From Gnetum montanum (taxonomy: Eukaryota > Streptophyta > Gnetopsida > Gnetales > Gnetaceae), in the NCBI GenBank assembly GCA_015680685.1, contig MNCI01021497.1:26394-90393 (forward strand): DNA of 64,000 nt. Reading direction: 5' to 3'. The translations under genes and the position numbers were made by a program. Positions within the stretch are counted from its first letter, which is position 1; each line of letters opens with the position of its first letter. The notes below the pieces were generated by a model, which worked only from the letters and a program-made list of their open reading frames with translations, did not search any database and had not been told where the DNA came from. Below, piece after piece: positions 24,302-33,670 of this stretch.

Positions 24302-25074
24302 GCAGACGAACGTTGTGGAGCCTTGACCACAAAGGGTGTTGTGGGTGCATGGGGTGGCACCTTGATAACAAAGGAAGGCCTCTTGTTTGTGGAGGCTAGG
24401 GGAATCCTTGCCTTGCTGGGAGTCACACGGATCACAAAATATTTTTGCACAGGTTTGGGATTGCCACCTATGCTAATTGAGTTTATGACATAGGAGGCAT
24501 CATCTGCATTGGATTGACTTGCCATGTCAATCACTAGTTGGCCTTGTTTTATCATTCCCTGCAGGTCATCTTGTAAGGCATGATAGTTTTCTATACTGTG
24601 ACCAACCATTTGATAGTAATGACAGTATTGGTCCAATTTAAAATGTTGTGGGACCGGGGGCTCATTTGGTACTACTAAGGTGTGGTTCCTTAGTAGCTCA
24701 CAGTACCTGTCATGTTTTTGGTGGGTAATCTCTGATACGTGTATGTGTTGGATTTGCCCAGCTTTCAAGAGTTTCTCCAATAGTTGAGAGGGTTGCATCA
24801 GTAGTAGTGTATACTTTGAGTGGTCCTTGCATTGAAAGTTGGGCCTTGGGGTGGCCCTTACTGATGTAGGTGAGTTGGCACCAAAGTTGGTGGCTTTGTT
24901 AGATAGGGATTTAGGTTGCTTAGCTTTTGGGCCACAGTTGGTTGCTTTTGTGATTACGGCTACTATTGCCTCAATTGTGTTTTGCTTGCAAGTATGTTGG
25001 TTTTTGTAGGTCACATAGGCTGGGTCATTGCTTGATTGTGCCAGCTCTTCTATGTCTTTAATTTGTACAAATGC

Positions 25075-26457
25075 CTAACTCAAAGTACGAGGTTTTAGAT
25101 AATAAAGCTTCAATTTAATGAAGTCATTTGTGGCTGCCTTAAGGATGGTAAGAAGATATGTTTTAGGAATAGGTTCGTGAAGTTCATTCAGGGTGGTGCT
25201 CCATCTTTGGATAAATTTTTTTGCTGGCTCTAAAGGCGCTTGTTTAATTTGAATCAAGCTATCTAACATGGCTTCATGTTTTAGATTGTATTTGAAACAG
25301 TCGACAAATTGGTGCAACAAATCCTCTAGAGAAGATATAGAACTATGGGGTAAGGCTCGGTACCAGTCTAAGTCTCTTCTTGCTAAGGACATAGTAAATA
25401 CACATAGAGTTACATGGGGCCATGCCTGAAGCAAAAGACTTTCGGTTCAAAATGTCACTAGGTGGGCATTTGGGTCTCCCTCTCCATTGTACTTAGTCAA
25501 CTAAGGTAACGAGACTCCTTTTGGCAAGGTTAAGGGTGGAACTGAGGGGTCAATCAGGTCATCTTGATAGAAATCTAGTACTTTGACTTCCTCATTATTC
25601 AAAGTTTTAAGGCATTTTAATTCCTTTACCAAGGAGTGCATCATTTTTTGTGTGTTTGCCCATTCTTGGGTGATAGGTAGACTAGCAGTTTGGGTTGATG
25701 GTAATTGATAATGGCTCGATTGTGGCATCATTTGTGGAAAAAAATGTTGTTGGACTGTTGTTTGTTGTGGCGGGACAGCATTCGGGGTTGAGATTATGGG
25801 ATGTGGTACACTGTAATGAGTAGATTGGTTTTGCTGAATAGCTAGTGGGACCCACTGCCTAGTCACAGGTTGTGAAGTGATTGTTGGTGTTTGTTGGATT
25901 TTCACTTGAGGTACATAATGGATGGACGTGGAAGTAGGTATGAACAATGGCATTCCAATCACTTAAGGTCGAGAAGTCATTCCTGCATTAGTGTGTTGGA
26001 ATTGTGTTTGCAATGGTATAATGGAAGTAGATGCATTAGCTTGAACGTTGGACTTGGAGAAGATGGGAATGGGAATGGCTACTTCTCGTAAGGAAGCTGG
26101 TGATGGAAATATTGTTTCTTCCAGGAACGGTTGAAACAGTGGGTTTGTATGGGCATGGGGGTTAATGGTATGGTGTCATTCTCCATGTTTAGATTGGGCT
26201 GCAAAGTCATCTTCTTCATCTTGAGGCTCTATGGGAGGCAGCTATAAGGCTTGACTTCTAGCCATGAGAAGTTGGTATATGAGTCTATGATGGTGTTTAG
26301 AGAGCGGGATTATGTCAAATGTTGAAGGGATGAACTCATGACCTCCCTTGTGGATAAGTTCATAGTCTTGTTTTGCTTCCCTTTCTGTACGGTCGATAGG
26401 TAGGTTGGCTTGGATTTTGACACATGAAGTTGTACTATTCAGGTGTAAGAGTGGCAT
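25075..26457 (-). pseudogene. gag: Element D gag, N-terminal and capsid parts
   Basis: Minus-strand gag in three open pieces. 26242-26457 looks N-terminal (IDRTEREAKQDYELIHKG). 25501-25962 is proline/glutamine-rich and ends with a helical stretch (MMHSLVKELKCLKTLNNEE). 25075-25434 is the retrotransposon capsid domain, with W near the start (DLDWYRALPHSSISSLEDL), the F..F conserved pair (HQFVDCFKYN) and the R-W turn (PAKKFIQRWSTTLNEL). These are classic Ty3/gypsy gag marks. Stops and short gaps separate the parts, so the gene is dead. It should precede the C-terminal part ending at 23746. Confidence 0.68.
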
Positions 26458-26825
26458 AGGTAGGGTCTTTGCCCTATATCCTAAGCGATTGGCATGTAGG
26501 GCCTTGAGGGTTTACTTGTTTAATGATAGTTATGGATTCCATAGCAGTCACAGGGTTCAAAGTTTCAGCGATTGGTAGTGTTACTGGGTTGATTTGGCAG
26601 GATTCCATGATGAACATGAGTAGACTAGGCTGGATGAATGGGGTTGGATTATAAGCAGTTGCACCGTGACCGGCATGACATAAACATAGCGTGACCAAAC
26701 CGATCAAACCAGACCAACAGGACAAGCTCAGCATGACCAATAGGGACAAAAGATTCACAGGGTAAGATGAAAAAGTTTTGACAGGTAGCATGATCAACAT
26801 TTTAACAATGGCAAATTTAGGCCTT

Positions 26826-26839
26826 CCTTCTAGTACCAA
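26826..26839 (-). other. Element D candidate primer-binding site
   Basis: Minus strand tggtactagaagga starts 4 bases after the LTR end. TGG is the expected complement of the tRNA CCA end. I cannot say which tRNA it would use. Confidence 0.4.
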
Positions 26840-26843
26840 AAAC

Positions 26844-28916
26844 TGTACTGACCTAAATTTTTGGTGTGAGGCTGGAAGGGAAACAGACACTGAAAGATCA
26901 TCGGGCAACCATAGCTAATCCTACCTTCGCCCAAGGGCAAGCTAGAAAAGTAAACGAAGAAAAAGTGCCTTGGATGGTCTACACGCAAATCAACCAAGGA
27001 CTTCCTTGAGTGTAAGCTATGGCTAGCACTGGGGTTATCATAAATGATGTCTTAAAACGTGTAAATGTGTGTAAAATGTAAACATGATCCATAAGACGTA
27101 AGATGTAAATGTGAATGTAAGGCATAAACAAAACGTAAACTATAAACTGAATGTAAACTGAATGTAAGCAGAAATGTAAACAGAACATAAAACAAAAAAT
27201 GGAAATAATGTTTGGTTGAAAAAATGGAAATGATGTATTGCTTATAAAAGATGTGCACCGGTCAAAGCGTAGCTGTGTGTAGATGGCAGGTTGAATGCCT
27301 AGCGCTGGGGTGATGTAACGTGATGATGTGATGATGTGATGTGATGAACATAAGAAATGCTTGGATGCCAGCAGTCAGGTGTGCCAAGTGCCCAAGGATT
27401 GCAGGTTCTGTCCTCTCTCAAAATTGCCAATCTCTCCAATTTTTTGCCCCTGGTTTATGTGAATTGATAGGGTATTTATAGGGTTTGGCTGGGCTCAGGC
27501 ATGAAATTCAAGAATGGAATCAATGGCTGGGAGATGAGAGGAAAGCAGATCTAGTGACATGTGTCCAATGGACAGTTGTGCTTGGGTTGGATGTGTGTTG
27601 GCGAGAGTTGGATGTGTGTTGGATAGTTGTGCTCGAGTTGGATGCGTGTTGGCGAGAGTTGGATGTGTGTTGGATAGTTGTGCATGAGTTGGATTTATGT
27701 CGGATAGTTGTGCACGAGTTGGATGTGTGTCGACAAGCTATGTTCTTGACTAGGTACATTACATTTTATAATTCGTGGGTTATTTAAGCCCATGAGAGTA
27801 CATTTAATTTAGACCATGAGGACCTGACTATCCCACAAATGAAGATTTACAATGAAATGTACTAGGGAAATTTGACCCGTCTTGCTTGAAACTTCTTTAT
27901 CCATGAGTTTTCTAGAATTTTCTAGGAGTTGCTGATGCTGAGAATTTTCTAGAATTTTCTAGAGCTTTTTGAAATTTTCTGATGCTGAGAATTTTCTGGA
28001 ATTTTTTGGAAGTTGGTCACACTGGACTCACGCTACCAGCGTGACCTGGGCATTAGTGACAAAAATGAGCATTTTTGGAGCTAAAATCTAAAGTTCTGGG
28101 AGCTAAAACTTGGAGAAATGATTAATGAACCTTGAGGGTGACTTGTCCCTTCAAAATTAGACCATTTTGATGCTATTTTGAGACTATTAAAAGTTGGTCA
28201 TGCTGTGGTCACGCCCAGCATGATTGCCCAGCGTGACCTGCAGTGTGACATCAAAAACTTACAATTTTGAGCTAAAATCTAGAATTTTTGAAGGCTGGGA
28301 CCCATAGTTATCAATAGTGGACCCTGAGGATGACTTGCACCCTTGAAATCAAGTCATTTTGACTCAGTTTTGAGGCTTTAAAAGTTGGTCATGCTGTGGT
28401 CACGCCCAGCATGACTGCCCAGCGTGACCTGCAGTGTGACATCAAAAACTTACAATTTTGAGCTAAAATCTAGAATTTTTGAAGGCTGGGACCCATAGTT
28501 ATCAATAGTGGACCCTGAGGATGACTTGCACCCTTGAAATCAAGTCATTTTGGCTTAGGTTTGGGGCTCCTAGAGTTGGTCACCTTGTGGTCACACCCAG
28601 CATGATTGCCCAGCGTGACTTGCAAAAAATGTGTAGTCTGGCTTGAAATTTGGACTCTTGAATGCTGAGACTTGGAGTGGACATTAGTAGCTCTTAAGGA
28701 TGGCTTGCACCCTCAGATTTGGATCACTTTTTATTTGATTTTGAAACTATTGGAGCTGCTCACGTTGAGGGCAAGCTAACTTGACAGTGTGATGAAGCTG
28801 GCTTGAGCAAGGTGGGGTGAACTCAATGCCTTAGCCAAATTTTTTCCTTCTAAATGCTCGAAAGGGCTTGATTCATTTTCAATTTAAAGTTCTAGGCTAA
28901 AATTAGTGGTGTTTCA
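26844..28916 (-). repeat. Element D 5' LTR (right on the map)
   Basis: 2073 bp, with the same ends and layout as the left LTR. TATA is at 27473-27480 on the minus strand. The 180-bp subrepeats lie at about 28005-28916. Two of them (about 28193-28375 and 28380-28560) are almost identical to each other, more so than the matching pair in the left LTR. An inverted repeat has GGTCACGC at 28399-28406 and GCGTGACC at 28423-28430. Confidence 0.88.
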
Positions 28917-28921
28917 ATGGT

Positions 28922-30115
28922 TATTCGTAGTGGGATCAACTACACCATCTTGTAGATGGACTTAGGCATGAAACAAGAAGAACTGTTGGGATGTATGCCC
29001 AAGGAAGGTTATCAGAGCTTAGGTCTCATCAAATCCATAGATTGCTAGAGTAAGTAGCTAGAGAAGAAGGTGAGCTACGAAAGAGAGAAAGTGCAAAAGA
29101 ATACAACTGAGATCCTTCCCTCTAAAAAAAGGGAGTGAGATTCTGTGAGGAGGAAGAAGAGTCACCACTCGAAGAGATGGTGAATAGGAAAACTTTGTAG
29201 CTCCAAAAGTTAACAATCAAAGTATCGGAAAAGGTAGATCAAATGTGGGAATCCTTGGATAGTAGGTTTGAAATTTTTCTTAAAATTGTAGAGGAGTCTA
29301 GGGAGTGAGGTAGTAAGCATGACAAAAAGAAAAAGAGAGAAGTAGACAATGCACATAACAAGGGTAAGGGTAAAATGGCCATTACCGAAGAAGTTGTGGA
29401 TTTAGATACGGACAATGATGGTGGATGTGAGATATGCCAATATGACCATACTAAGGGATGTTGCCTAGTAATCTCACATCTACAAGAGTCTGGGGTGTAT
29501 GCACTCAACCCACGATTTAATAAATGGCAAGCACCCCGATGGTTACCTTATCCCCAAGGTAACCCAAGGTAGTTCCACCAGCCTTCAACATATTACCCAA
29601 GTGGAACTCCACCACAACCCATTGAGCAACATCAATAGTGGCAATACCCATAGTCATGGGGGATGCCACCACTAAGGCAACAATACCCCTACCTATAACT
29701 AGACCCATATGGCTACTATGTGTAGCATTCGATCTCTTCTCATGACTTTGTTGGTTACGTTACACTACAACATCACTACTAAGCTTGAGAGTATTTTAGA
29801 ACTCCTTCTCCTAGGGGAGATAATCCACAAGCATACCATCCTTTGAATTCATCTGCAACTCTCACACCAATAGCTCCATTACCACCTGCTCTAGTAATGC
29901 AAGGGGAACTCCCTACTCAACTACAACAACGCAATGTCATGAGGGTTGTGAATCCTCAACCCGCAGTTGGTTCTGACAACCTTATGAAGAAAAGACCTTT
30001 TTTTAGAACTAATAGTCCAACCAAGCCCTCAAAACCACAAGTGCTTGAACATCTAAATACCTCCATATCAAATAAGGCTTAAGAGCTCCCTTCAAACCAA
30101 ATATCAAGCTCAACC
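28922..30115 (+). pseudogene. gag: Copy E gag relic, 3' part
   Basis: Resumes the gag of copy E after D. The first words (WDQLHH-like, then a GRLSELRSH-like stretch at about 28945-29030) align with copy B 6753-6865. A coiled, charged region follows, then the knuckle CEICQYDHTKGCC (CX2CX3HX4C) at about 29430-29468 and the conserved ALNPRFNKW. A proline/glutamine/tyrosine-rich stretch continues to about 29850, then a basic tail (KKRPFFRTNSP). In-frame stops include TAG where copy B has CAA (28928-28933 region) and TAA near 30080. Confidence 0.75.
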
Positions 30116-30119
30116 CATA

Positions 30120-30617
30120 CGGTTCTATTAACACATGCCATTACTGACTGGATTAAGGTGGGCCACCTTCCTAGGAAATTCTATGATCTTGGAAGCCCTC
30201 TAATCTATCTCCAAGTTGCTGGGAATGAACCATGTAAAGCTCTTTTGGACTCAGGTTCTAGAGTCAACCTAATATCACAAGAGATGTACAAAGCTTGGAA
30301 CCTGCTTCCATTAAGAAAGATTAATATTCAACTAGAGCTGGCCAACCAGTCCATCATTGTTCCCTTGGGACTGGTGGAGGACATCATTACCACTGTGTGT
30401 GAGTGCTTGTACCTAGTTGATTTCCTAGTGATACAAGTAAACAATGGTAAAGGAAATTTCTTGATAATAATGGGAAGGGCATGGCTAAGTACTATAGATG
30501 CATGCCTAGGAATCCGCGATCTTTCCCTGGAAATATCCAAGAAGAACACTTTTGGAAAGATTGAGAAGAAGAAGGTTTTATACATTGCATATGGTGATAC
30601 AGGGTGCAATTGCGTGT
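30120..30617 (+). pseudogene. pol: Copy E aspartic protease relic
   Basis: Open from 30158 to 30617. Active-site word ALLDSGSRVNLIS is at about 30238-30276. Copy B has DLGSEVN at the same place. The second hallmark, IIMGRAWLST, is at about 30466-30495. The entry is preceded by DWIKVGHLPRK, also found in copy B. It cleaves the gag-pol polyprotein in a live element. A stop ends the frame at 30617 before the linker to the reverse transcriptase. Confidence 0.8.
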
Positions 30618-30848
30618 AGAGATCTTGGGTTGTGCAAAGTTTAGCATTGCCAGCATGCAACCGGTGTACACAAGACATTAATATACAAAAGTGCTTGTAT
30701 GCAGCAGCCACATAACAAGAAGACACCTAGTGGTTGATGGCTGATCAAGAGAGCAACTTACTAACATGCATGGAACTAACTGAGGGAATAACTTACGCTT
30801 ACATTGAAAGCATAGATACACTAGAGCAAGTCCATTGCCAACTTCCAA
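30618..30848 (+). other. Linker between protease and reverse transcriptase in copy E
   Basis: Degenerate stretch with conserved cysteine/histidine-poor words shared with copy B (8458-8590). A small open piece begins at 30734. No separate gene. Confidence 0.5.
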
Positions 30849-31981
30849 GCCTTAACCTTGAAAACATCAACTGGAGGAAGTTCGAAATTTCTGAAAAATT
30901 TAAACAAGAACCCTGCCCATCGATTTGGAATATATGTCCCTTGAAAATGGAAAACTGGTAATTATCAATGCAAGACTTGCTTCCAAACAAAAAGGAAGCC
31001 TACTGAAAGTGATGAACAAGTGGTCAAAAGCCTTTGCTTGGTCATACCCTGAATTAACTGGAATAGATCCTAGGCTATGCAAGCATAGGATTTACACTGA
31101 CCCCTCCATGAAACCTCAAAAACAATCGCAGAGGTGATTGAACCCAAAATTGAAGCAATTAGTTAAAGAAGAAACAGAACAATTTCTTAAGGCTGGGTTC
31201 ATATATCCCATTGCTGATAGCGAATGGGTTAGCCCTCTGGTAATCATGCCTAAAAAGGGAGGCAAATCGAGGATGTGTATAGATTTTAGGCTGCTGAACA
31301 TGGCAACATTTAAGGATCACTTTCCATTGCCATTCATTGACCAAGTCTTAGACACCATAGCAGGGCATCACTATTATAGTTTTTTGGATGGTTATAGTGG
31401 ATACAACCAAATACAGATAGCCCCAGAAGATTAAACCAAGACAATGTTCATCAGTCCTTGGGGAACGTTTGCATATAAACAAATGCCATTTGTCTTGTGC
31501 AATGCCCCTACCACGTTTCATCGCCTAGTTCTAAGCATATTCCAACAGCAGATAGGAAACGGAGTGGAAGTCTTTATGGATGACTTCTCCACTTACGGAA
31601 GAAGTTTTGACCAAGCCTTGGACCGATTAGAGCAAGTGCTAANGAAGTTTTGACCAAGCCTTGGACCGATTAGAGCAAGTGCTAAAAATATGCGTAGAAA
31701 AAAACTTAAGGCTCAACTGGCAGAAAATCCATTTAATGGTCCAAGAAGGCATAGTACTTGGGCATAAGGTTTCACTTTCAGGAATAGAGGTAGACCTAGA
31801 TAAAGTTAGGGTCATCCAAGGAATCACCCGTCAACCGAAAACTGTCAAAGACATTCAATCATTCCTTGGACACAATAGCTACTATAGGAGATTCATTGAG
31901 AACTTCTCCAAGATTTCCAAATCATTGGTAGAACTAACAAAGAAAGACACACCATTTGAATGGACTAGGGAATGTGAATGA
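30849..31981 (+). pseudogene. pol: Copy E reverse transcriptase relic
   Basis: Ty3/gypsy reverse transcriptase, which copies element RNA into DNA. Visible in order: a KHRIYTDPSMKP-type entry (31080-31110), FIYPIADSEWVSPLV (31198-31242), PKKGG then CIDFRLLN (31250-31295), FPLPFIDQVLD (31321-31353), FLDGYSGYNQI (31383-31415), FMDDF as the YxDD catalytic box (about 31574-31588), and GHKVSLSGIEV (31762-31794). Stops include TGA at 31135 and TAA at 31433, where arginine and glutamine codons are expected. A 42-bp duplication around N at 31643 shifts the frame and is probably an assembly fault. The insertion common between PKKGG and CIDYR in many Athila enzymes is absent. Confidence 0.85.
31601..31685. 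repeat. Exact 42-bp duplication around a single N
   Basis: 31601-31642 equals 31644-31685, with N at 31643. It repeats 14 codons of reverse transcriptase, and the N adds the frame shift. Removing one copy restores a continuous alignment with the family, so it is probably an unmerged contig overlap. Confidence 0.85.
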
Positions 31982-32460
31982 GCATTCAAAACTTTGAAAT
32001 AAAAGCTTGTAGAAACTCCCATTCTACAAGCTCCTGACTGGTTCAGACCATTCCATATAATGATTGACACGTCCAATTATACATTTGGAGTTGTACTTAC
32101 ATAGTTAGATGACCAAAAATGTCCTTACTACATCCACTGTGCAAGTAGGAGTATCGCTGGTGCACAACTTAACTACATAACTACAAAAAAAGAATTAATG
32201 ACTGTAGTGTTTGCACTGGATAAGTTTAGGCACTATGTGTTAGGTTACAAAGTGTTCATCCATATGGATCATAGTGCAATATGGTTCCTCATGAACAAGC
32301 CAATGATTAGCCCTTGTATTATACGATGGCTGGTAATCCTATAGGAGTTCGATCTAACGATGATCGATCGAAAGGGCACCAAGAACATAGTTGCAGATCA
32401 TTTATCTTGGTTACACTAGGATAGCAAAGAGGATGAATATCTAATGTCCGATCATTTTCT
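31982..32460 (+). pseudogene. pol: Copy E RNase H relic
   Basis: RNase H domain that follows reverse transcriptase in Ty3/gypsy pol and removes the RNA template. Seen: a KLVETPILQAPDW entry (about 32006-32045), IDTSNYTFG holding the first catalytic aspartate (32061-32090), NYITTKKEL with the conserved glutamate (32173-32199), FRHYVLGYKVFIHMDH with the next aspartate (32226-32273), and DRKGTKNIVADHLS at the C-terminus (32366-32410). Stops at about 32101 and 32341 break it. Confidence 0.8.
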
Positions 32461-32579
32461 TGATGAATCCCTCTTTGCTGGTGTAGTGAATAACCAACCC
32501 ATGGAGATGAATTGGTATAGTAGCATTCTAATCTATCTCCTTACCCAACAAACACCACAGGAGCTGGACTTTAGGAAGA

Positions 32580-33670
32580 AATAACAGTTTCTTCACAGAG
32601 CCAAGTACTTCATGGAGATCAATGAAAAAAATTACAAAGTGTGTCCTGATGGCTTGGTTCGATGGTGCGTGCCCGAGGTGGACCAACTAAGGGTTCTCCA
32701 AGATGCTCATGAGGGCCCTTGTGGGGGTCACTATGCAAGGAGACAAATGGCTATTAAGATCCTGGTTGCAGGATATTACTGGCCAACATTATTTTAGGAT
32801 GCCCATCAATTTGTCCAATCTTGCGAGTGCTGTCAACGTGATGGGGGAATGACTGCTAAAATGAAGGGTCTACAACAATGGATTCAATCTTTAGAACCCT
32901 TTGACATTTGGGGAATAGACTTTATGGGGCCCATTACACCAATGTCCAATGGAAAAGCTTACATCATTGTTACCATAGACTATTTAATGAAATGGGTTGA
33001 AGCAACTGCTGTTACAAACTGCACATCAGCTATAGCTACATGATTTGTGCAACAAAAAATCATAAATAGGTTTGGTATGCCATGTGCACTTATCTCGGAT
33101 AATGGAACACACTTCACAGGTGCAACTTTTCGAAAGTTAATGTAATGCTTAGGGGTTTAACATGAATTGACTACACCTTATCACCCCCAAGCTAATGGAC
33201 AAGCTGAGGTCACCACCAGGGAGATCACTAAAATATTGATAAGGACAATTAGCAAGTATAGGTGAGATTGGAGCACTAAATTGAATGATGCTCTTTGGGC
33301 ATACCGCTCCATTTGGAAACTCCCTATAGGCTACTCTCCCTGTGAGTTAGTGTATGGAAAACTTCCAAAGCTTCTGATTCAAACCAAGCTCCGTACACTA
33401 TCCATGGCTTGTGACCTTCACCTCGACCTTGATCTAGCACAAAAACAATGTTTGGCAACTTTAAACGTGCTAGAAGAAAATCGATTAGCTGCCCTATCAT
33501 CTTATGAGTTGCACAAGGCATATAACAAGCAATGTCATGACTTGAAAATTCGAAAGGTTAAGTATCAACCAGGAGATAAGGTTCTCTATTGGAACCCCAC
33601 ACATGTGCCACAATGCACAAAATTTCAAACACTGTGGGGCCTTACATTATTCATACAACCTTTCCTTTAG
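32580..33670 (+). pseudogene. pol: Copy E integrase relic
   Basis: Integrase, which inserts element DNA. The zinc-binding HHCC part spans GHYARRQMAIK and CECCQ (about 32730-32840). The catalytic core shows IDFMGPI (first D, about 32920-32940), ISDNGTHF (second D, about 33093-33116) and HPQANGQAEV (E, about 33183-33210), giving the D,D-35-E arrangement. The C-terminal part includes YQPGDKVLYWNP (33560-33600). It is in three open pieces (32612-32797, 32849-33043, 33281-33670) broken by stops. No chromodomain is visible, as expected for Athila. Confidence 0.85.

Larger units (their letters stand above)
23746..25014 (-). pseudogene. gag: Element D gag, C-terminal part
   Basis: Longest open frame in the window (minus strand), but inflated by two assembly duplications that each add an N and 46-52 repeated bases (23778-23871 and 24196-24301). 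The N-terminal half has a knuckle-like word, YCHYYQMVGHSIENYHAL at about 24629-24576, typical of Tat/Ogre gag in which CxxH...GHxxxxC is kept with some cysteines replaced. Downstream comes a low-complexity basic and proline-rich tail with a short repeat, KTLxWHD, whose DNA resembles repeats in the 3' untranslated region. It continues from the capsid part at 25075-25434 after stops near 25015-25074. Confidence 0.65.
18765..28916 (-). mobile_element. Element D: Tat/Ogre-like gag-protease retrotransposon without pol
   Basis: A 10.15-kb element with two LTRs of about 2 kb (ends TG...CA) and an exact 5-bp target duplication, atggt, inside the gag of copy E. Minus orientation is supported three ways: gag and protease read on the minus strand, a polypurine tract adjoins the LTR at 20780, and a primer-site-like TGG follows the other LTR. 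The gag knuckle context and the RPWL-type protease end place it near the Tat/Ogre lineage of Ty3/gypsy. No reverse transcriptase, RNase H or integrase is found between the protease (ending near 22880) and the 3' LTR. It therefore looks non-autonomous. Confidence 0.87.

Noticed and set aside
23810-24493. 227-residue plus-strand open frame
   Set aside because: It is the antisense of the element D gag and contains two N-join duplications. Its cysteine- and leucine-rich composition is what the reverse of the gag frame gives.
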